Shown here: piece after piece, positions 55,014-64,000 of the stretch
How positions within the stretch are numbered: the stretch's first letter is position 1
Layout: each line of letters opens with the position of its first letter
Source of the DNA: Nemania diffusa
Lineage: Eukaryota > Ascomycota > Sordariomycetes > Xylariales > Xylariaceae
Direction: 5' to 3'
NCBI GenBank assembly: GCA_038501195.1
Contig: JBBPUQ010000011.1
Location: 248,001-312,000 of the forward strand
DNA length: 64,000 bases
Made by a program: the position numbers and the translations under genes
The notes under the pieces: model-generated
The model's database searches: none
The model's input: the letters and a program-made list of their open reading frames with translations, nothing else
Told to the model about the DNA's origin: nothing

Positions 55014-56507
55014 ATGTTGGACGTTGCTGATCTCCTCGCTTCATTACCACCCGAAGCTAGAGAGGTCGTTCTCAATGGGCCTGCTCACGTCCCTCCTCCG
55101 GGAGTCATCCCAAACTTTGACAACCCACCAAGCCAGAACAGCCTAGTTATCGGCGTTCTCACCACTGGGTACTTTATAGTTGTTATTCTATTCTTTGCTC
55201 GTGTTTACTCTCGATTGGTTTGCCTTAAAAGAGTCCACATTGAGGACGGTATGATAACATCGATAAATCTATTTGAAGAACTATCCTAACGTGTACCAGG
55301 TTTAATAGTAGCTGGATTTGTGCGTTTTCTAGGCCTTTACTTACTTCTACAGTTGTCAGACGTACGCCTTTCTAATATCACTTGTGATGCTAGGGGACCC
55401 TCACTGCATATGCTTGGTGCTGCTACTATGCACTTAACAAGCCTGGATTATTTGTTCACCAGTGGGACATAAGGCTCAAGGACTTATCCCAATTCCTCTG
55501 GGTAAGAGACACTGATCTTTTTAACATTCATTAATATGTCTAAGTCATGACAGATCCTCTACCTTGGAATCAATTTCTACGGTGCTACTCTCCTATCACT
55601 CAAACCAGCAGTGTTACTTGATTGGTCCCGAACCTTTGTTCCCCGCGGCACTCGTAATACTTTCTGGTGGACATGCCACATACTTTTAGCGGTAAACATA
55701 CTATTTTATGGATCGATAAAGATCGCATCGAACCTATCTTGTCAACCCCATAACAAGATATGGGATAAGACGGTTCAGGGCACATGCCTCAATGAAGGCA
55801 TCATATGGACGGCTTACTCTTGCCTGAACTTTGTATCGGACGTTATCATCTTGATCCTCCCTCAGAGGGTCATCTGGGGGCTTAAGCTATCAAGGACAAA
55901 GAAGGTTGGAGTCTCGATCGTATTTGCCTTTGGTCTGCTGTAAGCACACTCCTTTCCTTAGGGCTAATTTCTAATCCTTTCTGGTCGGTTATAAGGCCCA
56001 CGTCTAACGGTCTTTTCTAGTGCTTGTATAGCTGCTATTCTCCGAATTGTTACCAGCATCCGGTACTTAGAGTCTACGGATAAAACTTTCACCGTTTCAG
56101 CTGTGGCTATGTGCTGCTGGGCAGAGATGGTATTCCTCTTCGTGGTAGCGTGCGTACCCTCGGTTCCCGCAGCCACGAAAGGATTACGAGCAAGTAAGGC
56201 CGTTGAGTCATTTAAGCTGTGGGCTTCGCACCATGGCGGGAAATCTCAGTCGAGCGGGACATATACTCAACCAAGCGCCCCAGAACAAGCTGCATATGAA
56301 CAAGTTGACGAATATACTCTCAAGGCTTCTAGGGATGGCCAAAGCGACACCAATCTTCATCATTCGAATAAGCTCCCCATAAACACTTCAGCTATCACTC
56401 TAACGACTCACGTGGTCACTGTTACAGAAGACCATGATCCAAATACAGCGACTCTTGGGAATCAACACCAGCACCCATGGATTACGTATAATGACCCCCC
56501 AGTGTAG
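55014..56507 (+). CDS. rhodopsin-domain integral membrane protein, 411 aa
   Basis: Exons 55014-55248, 55300-55319, 55394-55501, 55554-55939 and 56021-56507; four introns of 51-81 nt keep phase, including a 20-base micro-exon (GLIVAGF). Seven hydrophobic helices are seen: VIGVLTTGYFIVVILFFARV, then LIVAGF/TLTAYAWCC, FLWILYLGINFYGATLLSL, FWWTCHILLAVNILFYGSI, a Cys-containing outer loop (LSCQPHNKIWD), SCLNFVSDVIILILPQRVIW, VGVSIVFAFGLLACIAAI, and VAMCCWAEMVFLFVVACVPS. This is the fungal rhodopsin-domain family related to Pth11-like receptors but without a CFEM domain. The C-terminal 110 residues are a hydrophilic Thr/Gln/His-rich tail, probably cytosolic. Plasma-membrane receptor-like role is inferred from the family. 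A dead relative lies at 42812-43640. Confidence 0.85.
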
Positions 56508-59500
56508 AAGAATGAGTATAGCAGGGCGAGACATAATTCGATTTCCGTTTTAGTGTAATATTACGTGCTGGCACTTTATCGAAATATAGGATTGTCTTGG
56601 CAGTTGGAACGGATGCAGAGTGCTGATCTATTCATACATACCTATATAGATCAAGAGGTTGTAATAAGTGACCACCATGTCTATATAAAAGCAGATGTAT
56701 AAAGAAGATTTATCATCAGCGAATGAGAAATGAGAATGCGATTATCACAATAGAGATAGACTTGATAGGAGGTAGCATACAAGCCCAAAACTCGAAAAGG
56801 GGAAGAAATGGGTGTGAAGAGTATTCGAGTGCACCACATGTATGCGAGCTAACCTGGCTGGCACTACTTTAAAGTATCGCGAAACTTATATGGGGCATGC
56901 ATTAGTCTAATCCTGCTAACTAATTGGTGTATTAGATGATGGATGACTAAATCTAGGGTGTGAGCTGTTACCTAGCATTGGGGCTGGACCGTGAAGCTAT
57001 GCAGTAGGGGCTTAGTAAAAGGAACCCCTCAAGTACTATTTTCCACGAAGTTGCTGAGCTTTGGCCAACCGCCTATGCGTAAAAGGTATCTCTTCGTTGG
57101 CCTAGCGCGTCTACTTCAACCTTTCAGAGGGGGGTAGGATTGTCCTATATTCTCTGCAGTAGCGTAGATTACCTACAATACTTACAGTACGTGACTGGGC
57201 AACCCATTGCGCGCGAGTCGTAGAGATGCATGTTTGTGGCGCGTAATTCCTCCCCTGGAATAGGTAGACAGCCCACGAAAGTGTCTAGAACCCCCCGCGT
57301 GAAGAACTTGGCACTCTTGGCGGCAAATCCCCGTATACCTACTCTATTAATAATTAGCGTATCAGATCGATGTAGTTGTGGGGAAGCGGGATGATCCGTC
57401 GATATCCAATGATAACATTAGCTGAATCCCATGTGAGATGCCGGATGTTACTAGACTTATTATCAGACAGTCACTCCCGGCAAAACCTTTCAATATGTAT
57501 CGCAGCACACCCCTATATATAAAGCTAAAGCGGTTGCAGTGAGAATCTCGGCGTTGCCTCCTTGACGTATTAATACTATACTAAGCTCCTACCATGGTAC
57601 GATATGATATTGAGCTTGGTAGAACTGGGCGACAGAACTATTTATGGTACTTTGTAGCCAAGATTAAGTCACGTCCACGATGTTGAGGCACAGCAAATCC
57701 TACCAACATACATATAAACTTAGGCCAACTATTGGCTAGACCCCTCCGCACTGCATTACATAATTACGGACCGACTGCCGAGTCTAACCCTGAAGTCCCA
57801 TTGGGGGCTGGCATGAAGACTAGCAAGGGTTCGGGTAGCAAAATTGAGACGACGTCGAGAGGGCTCTGTGACCCCGCGAGCTACACCTCCTGCTCCTTTA
57901 TGGAAGTGCCACGAGATTGATTACCTTATCTTGATTAGAATGTAGTGGCGCCTACGTTCACCTATTCAATACTAGGGCTTGGATACCGTTGCGATGTTAA
58001 GTCCGTGAATCATGCACGGGTCACATAGATAAACAGGGCTAAATCTACAGTAGGTCCTACTCTGATCTAGCTCTGTATGGAGCAGCTGTCCACAGCTGTG
58101 GTCAGCCGACTGGCGTAGTAAGCGCACAGTACAATATCTGCGTTGACCGAAGCTGGATGAGATGCAGATTAAGCCTTGCTCTTATAAATAATATAGAAAG
58201 GTAATTATTAATGTTTTGCTTCAAAACTAAAAGCAGCGAGAAATTATGTCTGATAAAATACTACGTTACTATTTAATCGCAGTTTTTAATACACATTGAG
58301 GTGGAAGCTACGCCTACATGGCAGGACAGCTGGAGCCCCCTGTCTGGGATAACTAGCCAGGCCGATGGTTAAAAAGCTCTAGCCGGCCGAATAACCTTTT
58401 TCTGCCGGGTTTCAAAGCTTGATGGTCACTGGGTACAAGATACATAGCACATCCTGTCCGCAATTATAGGTACGTACTGTCGCGTTAAGCGTGCTTAGTA
58501 TCTGGTACATTGACCGTTACCCCTTGAGGTAGCCCGCGGCCCGAATCAGGAGTCTCTAGAGTGTTGCCGTAGAGAATTAACCTCCCCATGAGTGCAAGGA
58601 GGTATGTCGGTAGTTTCGACACTTAAGCTTCATAAAGTAATTACTACCTAGAATAATGGAAGACAGGCTGAAAAGGTTTGTTTGCTTGCAGTTCAAGGCG
58701 CGTCATCGCTAGGCGACGGAAGCATCGGTGACTGGAATATGGAGGAAACAATGGCTGCCTTATTCACATCTAGAGTACCTAGCAAAGAATAATATAATAC
58801 CATATTTTATTCAGCAGTTACGTCATCCTCACTCGGTACAATTATACCCGAGATTGATTATCTAGTTACACGCGATGATAGATAGAAGGCGGTGAAAGTG
58901 TAAAGACCGCGTCATGCAGATCGCGACGTGGTCGATGCGCAACGCGGCTACGTGGGACTCAAGTAGCGCGTATCGCAGATGCGGTTTCGTAGTTGCCCAT
59001 CCCTAACGGCAAGAGTAGCAATGACAGCATCCACGCCACTAGAGGGTAGGGAGGGTGTGTATCTGGCTGGTTGCTCTGCGCAGCGGTGCTGCGGCGTCGT
59101 CTAAGGTGAGCTTGCCGTGGCCCAGGATGCATGACCACTCATTGGCAATTGCCACCTCTGGCAGGTATATCATACGGTATGTTTTGAAAGTGACGCCGGT
59201 TTCGATAGAGTCGATCCTGAAATCGTCAATATTAGGTAGTTCTGTAGTGTTACGATCGGTGACTTGACTATTAGCACCGAGACGTACAAAATAAAGAATA
59301 CGCGTGCCCGTACAAGGACTTCAATCTCAGCTTCAGGTACCCGAAGTTGGAGCTCTTGAGGCTATCATCTCCTCAATATTTGTACGTGAGAGAATGAACC
59401 TAGCTTGAGTATTAACTCGGTATGTTGAATAACGGCCGTGCCTAAAGTCTGGAGGATTGCGAGCCCTGGTGTAAATACTACATTCTACGATGATAAGATC

Positions 59501-59774
59501 ACTTGGAGAAGGTTACTCAGAAAGATTTTTTATTGATCGAGCATCTGGTGATGGACATAAGCCGAATTCAGGTCCTCCTCAAGACTCCAAGCCTAACAAC
59601 TGAGGATACCTTTTACTACAGGCTTTTTGTGAAGAAAGACAACTCAAATGAGTGCCACAGCAGAAAGAACTCCGAATCCGTATTCCCTTTTGCATACCCT
59701 GCTATCGTAGTATTGCTCAGTGTCCAGTGCCGATCTCCGTTTGTCCCACCTGCTCTCGTTGCTCGTCACGCGTC
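56508..59774. other. gene-free stretch, 3.3 kb
   Basis: No gene could be supported. A minus-strand frame at about 59040-59240 (ETGVTFKTYRMIYLPEVAIA) looks protein-like but has no start, and stops lie directly upstream; it may be a gene fragment. The rest is ordinary AT-rich sequence. Confidence 0.4.
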
Positions 59775-60551
59775 TTAGTTACGCTCCTCGAGGTCAACAT
59801 CCTCGATGGCACGCCAGATCTTATACTGGTGCTCACGAGCGTGGCGCTCGGCGCCGCTGGCAGACCGGAAGGTCTGCTTGCACCTCCCGCCGGCAAGGAT
59901 GGGGTCTCCGTTAGGAATAGGGATGCCGGGGTTTCCGGGCCAGGGGCAGCGGTAGGACTCGGGGCCGAGGCGGTCGGTCGATGGCTTCAGGTGATCCTTG
60001 CTGAAGTGCGCGTAGAGCTGCTCGTGCGTCTCCGTCTCATGGCCGCAAAAAGTGTCGTTCGGAAACTTCCAGTAACAGATGGTGCCGAGGTGCTTGTTCT
60101 TGTGGTGCTCGAGAATGCCCTTGGCGGTCTTGGTCTCGAAGGTGCAGGCGCCGAAACCACAGGCAAGCATGACCGAGGAAGAAGCGCGAGCAGCATTGAT
60201 AGGGGTAAAGCCGCTGGTAGTGTTGCCGTTACCATTGGTGTTAGCAATACCAATGGCGGTGACAGTACCGTTGGCGTTGTCATCACCGTTGCCATTACCG
60301 TTGCCCTTTACGTCTTCTTTTCCGTCGTCTTTGGCATTGTCATTGTCTTTGCCATTGGCGACAGCCGTGGCACGAGCTGCCGGAGATGGGTTAGTATCGT
60401 TGTTTTGTAATATAAATCAACGGTGAGGTAAAACGTGTTCCATGCAGCAGGAAGAGTAGGGATAAGATGTGGAAGAGACAGAGATAATCTTACTTGCGGA
60501 TCTAGTCACCATATGACCCGTCTTGGGGCTTGCAGAGGTGGGAGTACTCAT
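59775..60551 (-). CDS. C2H2-type zinc-finger protein, 219 aa
   Basis: Minus-strand exons 60551-60494 and 60376-59775, with a 117 nt intron (GTAAGA to CAG, phase 1). The first 85 residues are a low-complexity Asn/Gly/Asp/Lys tract (ANGKDNDNAKDDGKEDV and so on). Three Cys/His units follow: CGFGAC..HHKNKH, CYWKFPNDTFC..HEQLYAHFSKDH and CPWPGN..CKQTF..ERHAREH. The spacing is longer than in classic C2H2 fingers, as in many fungal single proteins of this kind. Probably a nuclear DNA- or RNA-binding protein. No neighbour within 2.6 kb on the right. The first exon start (MSTPTSASPKTGHMVTRSAK) is supported by an exact splice and lack of other ATGs. Confidence 0.75.
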
Positions 60552-63179
60552 GTTGACGAGGATGACGTTCTTAGTTCAGAATGCTTTCCTACGAGAAGTG
60601 TCTGAGATGGGGAGGAAAGATGGAAATGGTGGAGATTGTGGAAGGCCTGGGAAGGGTGGAAAGGATGGAAAGAAATTTTCAGATGAGGATTGGGAAAGCA
60701 GGTGCTACTTATATGCAACCACAGAGAGGATGGAAATCACTAGCTGTGTCCTTGGTAGCAAACAGAATCTTTTACAAACACATGGTAGCCACAATCCTGA
60801 TGACATCGTGAGCCTCGCTGGCGCTTGATTGGTCCTTTTTTGCTCTTTCCTGATTTACCAAGCTATCACATCGGCGGAGTGTGACTCATGGTGGAAGAGC
60901 CATCGGCGTGGCCACTGAGGCTGTATCGTCGTTGTCAAGTTGAAGTTGGCTTCATCGGCGGCTCAAGGCTTTCTCCTGTGGATAATGAGTTTAGCCCTGT
61001 ATGGCCGAGATCTTAGCTCTTTTAGATGGACGAGCCAAACCAGAAGTTGGTGATTTGTGGTTATGGATGAGGACATAAAAGGGGGTTAGATGAATATATC
61101 TGAAAGGGAAGATGGATAGTTAATGTCTTGTTTTCACTAAAAGGGCTGACGGATTTCACATACAAGTGAGGGTTGTGTCTTTTCCCACGTTATAAGGTTA
61201 CTAGGTTCTAGTCCTACCTAGGCTATAGTGGCAGGTTGATAGAATGAATATTTCAAAGCAGAAGCCAAAGTAGTGCCGGATAGTTCATGCTAGAAGATTT
61301 AGTCGCAGAGTGAGTAGGAGGCTTGCTGGAGCTAGGAATAAAGGGGTAAAAGGGTGCAGTATAGGGCTCAATAGAAAGATCAGGTAAATACTAACCCTCT
61401 AGACCCTTTAATGGGAATAGAGGTACTATATGTAAAATTAAAACTACATATATAAACACTTCCAAGGGCGTGGGCACTTGATTACCTAACAGATAATCCA
61501 TGCTGTACGCAGTTTGTATGCGGTGTAGACTCAAACAGCAAATTACTAGACGTTGTCAGCAATGTCCTAGTTCTAGAAAGATATGGAAGAGGCGCCGAGA
61601 TAGAGGTTTTAATATCTATAACACATAAAGAGCTATCACATGAACCTAAACGCTGTAAAAATATTCTGCCTTAAATACAAGCTATGGCACCAAGATTTGA
61701 GTTTGTGACAATAAAGCACCATCCTGTCTTAGACACATTGTTCTAGGCTTTACAAACATGTAGCTGTGAGGAGACTAGACCCCTCAGCAATTATATCTCA
61801 GGCTTCTATAGTCTATCCCAAGAATTCGGGTCGCCCATAGTAGCACACTGAACTAGAAAGCCGAGAAGGCGGCCAAGAAGCATGGCGTCGCGTCTCACGA
61901 GTGCCAAGCAAAGATCAAATCAAATGTTCAAAGAACGCTGATAATAAATGACTCTATCTCCAAGAAACATGGGGTTGTTTCATGGGCTGTGGGGGGTATA
62001 AGCTCTGTTCTGGTAGATAGAATATATTACAGAGTTATAATGTGTCACGAAAATGCATTGTACTACATGAAAGAGGGATTTGCGATTTCCTATCAGAATC
62101 TCGGATGGAGCGGGTTAAACAATACCACATATAGTTCGGTCAAGTGGTGAAGTGAGGTTAGACATATAAAAGGATCACTATTGAAACATATAAGGTAAAG
62201 CCAACATTCTTAGTGTAACAGCTGCTACACTACAAGTAGTCTTGGTTTCGCTACACCGGATGAAACAGAGAATATAAGGGTGCTGACAAAGAAAATAGTA
62301 CGTAATAAAGCACCTCTAGATTGCCATGAACATCTATATTCTATCTCAATTTGTCGGAACTATCCGTACCAGGGCGGATATGTATTCCGTGGACGAAGTG
62401 TTGAATGTTGAATGCAACGATGAGAGTTGGGATCTAGTTGTCCTTGTTCCTGTAATACATACTTTCCTACTCGCGAATTGAAGTGCGGAATATACAGCCT
62501 CTAGGTGTAAGCCAAAAGCGGTTTCACCATGTCGCCTAAATAATATTCTCGTAGTTAGAGACTGGGCAGCCTGGTAAACTTGCCGTCTAGCTCTTGTTTC
62601 GCGGGCAGAGCTCGAACGCATCAAGAGTGGCTGAGTATCTCCAACTATATCTACCTATCTACTATTAAGACCAGACCCAGAAAAAAACATCTTCATGTCA
62701 TCTTCGCGGCAGAAATCGTAGCGAGATATCACACTTCGATCTATGCCTCTGATTTCCAGCCCATGGAGATAGCAAAGATAAAACTTGATTGAGCACGAAG
62801 CATGGCCTGTATCACGACACCCTGTCCAACGTGGAACTCGCTGCCACTCGCTGCCCAGTCTCGCTCGTTCTTTCCGTCAGCACGTTGCATGTAGTGTCAT
62901 CGTGATACGGGCGAGTCATCATGCGTCGATAACGAGGAACGCCGAGTCTCCCACCCGTTCGTTCACACCACTACGACGATGCTGGGAGCCAGCTTCCTTG
63001 CTAGGAACGTGCTTCCTTACTGGACGCTAATACGGCGGCCGTATTCTATATCCCATCGAGTCCGAATATCCCGCGGTGAGTCCTAGATGAGGATGAGCCT
63101 TTAAGTAAAGCTCAATATCGACCAAAATGTCGTTCCGAAAGCCAGCAGTCTTGCCTTTCCCTCTCAATTCCAACCGAGA
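60552..63179. other. gene-free stretch, 2.6 kb
   Basis: No gene supported. 61300-61385 resembles 18790-18870. The last 350 bases rise in C content and hold the Nudix promoter. Confidence 0.4.
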
Positions 63180-64000
63180 ATGACGACGTCTAACCGCTTC
63201 AAATCCTTGCTCGAGGTGATCAACCACTGCGATGAGTGCGTTCCCCTATCCCTACTCCTGCCATAGTCAGCAAAACCATCTAACAAAACAAGCTTCCCCC
63301 TCCCCAAGGACATAGAAGCCTACAACTCCCGCCTCAACACCCTCTACCACTTCAAAGTCACCCCGTACACCACTCCCCTCGGCTACATGCTCCCCCACGT
63401 AGCCCGCGCCTTCGGTGCTCTCCCGGGCTGGGTGCTCGACGAAACCCGCAGCCCCAAAACCCTCACGCTCTCCAGCGGCGCCGACTCTGCCTCCCGCTCG
63501 GCGGCAATCGCGTGCACCCTATCGCATCTCAAAGCCGAGAGCAAATTCGAAATCCTCACGCGCTGGCGCGCCGAGCAAAAGCCCTGCTACGGCCCAAGCG
63601 GCGAGCTGCTCTTCACGATCGAGCGGTCTGCCTTCCCGCTCCTCGGCATCGCGGCCTACGGCGTCATGTTGCTCGGCTACACCCGCTCCCCCTTCCCCTC
63701 CTCTTCTTCCCCCTCCTACCCTTCTCCCCCTTCCTCCTCTTCCTCGTCGTCGTCGTCCCCTTCCACTCCTGGGCACATAGCAGGTCTCTGGGTCCAGCGG
63801 CGGTCTGCCAAGGTAAACTCCCACGTGGGTCTTTACGACAGCACCGTAGCGGGCGGGATCCCCGCCAGCACGACGCCGCTGGCGGCGCTGCTGGCCGAGG
63901 CGAGCGAGGAGGCGTCGCTTTCGGGGGAACTTGTGGGCGCGGCGGCGAGGGCTTGTGGTACTATATCCTACTTCCACACCCGGAAGGCGGAGATGGGGGG
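63180..64000 (+). CDS. Nudix hydrolase with DUF4743 N-terminal domain (5' part)
   Basis: Exon 1 is 63180-63235, a 57 nt intron (GTGCGT, CTAAC, AAG) follows, and exon 2 runs from 63293 past the window end. The start MTTSNRFKSLLEVINHCDDF and the stretch YHFKVTPYTTPLGYMLPHVA are typical of the DUF4743 domain. LWVQRRSAKVNSHVGLYDST, VAGGI and LLAEASEEASL then give the Nudix fold with most of the Nudix box (EASEE for the metal-binding REUXEE part). Homologues include yeast YJR142W, thought to hydrolyse damaged thiamine diphosphate forms. A Ser/Pro-rich insert (about residues 185-208) is unusual. Truncated by the window, not by mutation. Codons are GC-rich, unlike the accessory genes, so this is probably the edge of the conserved genome. 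Confidence 0.85.

Noticed and set aside
59055..59267. Protein-like minus-strand fragment ETGVTFKTYRMIYLPEVAIA
   Set aside because: Stops directly upstream and no acceptor giving a longer gene.
63415..63977. Alternative frames over the Nudix gene
   Set aside because: GC-rich shadows of the spliced DUF4743/Nudix reading frame.

Overview
The window reads as nuclear DNA of a filamentous ascomycete (Pezizomycotina). Genes have short introns of about 50-80 nt with GTATGT/GTAAGT donors and CTAAC-type branch sites. There are secreted proteins with Kex2-type sites, a rhodopsin-domain membrane protein, fungal P450, FAD-monooxygenase and MFS families, and a transposon ruined in the way repeat-induced point mutation (RIP) does it. 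Genus cannot be given. Most of the window is gene-poor, repeat-rich accessory sequence; the right edge (from 63.18 kb) enters a conserved housekeeping Nudix gene with GC-rich codons.

Layout. 0-5.3 kb: two secreted-protein genes separated by a 3 kb gene-free stretch. 6.8-13.5 kb: a PD-(D/E)XK-like protein, a short-chain dehydrogenase, a glyoxalase/cupin protein whose first splice junction does not keep frame, and a metzincin-type protease. 13.65-16.55 kb: a RIP-degraded 2.7 kb TIR transposon next to a 145 bp foldback element. 19.1-26.7 kb: two small paralogous genes of an unrecognised family, divergent from a 1615-residue unrecognised protein. 26.9-28.3 and 48.3-49.6 kb: two paralogues of a coiled-coil protein with a HEPN-like RNxxxH motif and a shared promoter block. 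29.7-31.9 kb: a unit bounded by inverted repeats carrying a dead GH43 glycosidase. 33.4-34.3 kb: a cysteine-rich secreted protein. 35.1-36.1 kb: a 973 bp TIR element with an internal minisatellite.

The most interesting part is 37.4-54.3 kb. It holds a SAM methyltransferase, a 77-residue secreted precursor made of two Kex2-bounded repeats, an MFS transporter, a second methyltransferase of the AusD-like type, a UstYa-like (DUF3328) gene, an FAD monooxygenase and a cytochrome P450. This is the gene set of fungal dikaritin-type ribosomal peptide (RiPP) clusters. The UstYa-like gene carries two in-frame stops and a frameshift, and the monooxygenase has a stop at codon 2, so the pathway looks recently inactivated in this strain, or the stops are sequence errors. 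Splice models below were derived by hand from donor/acceptor sites and reading phase.
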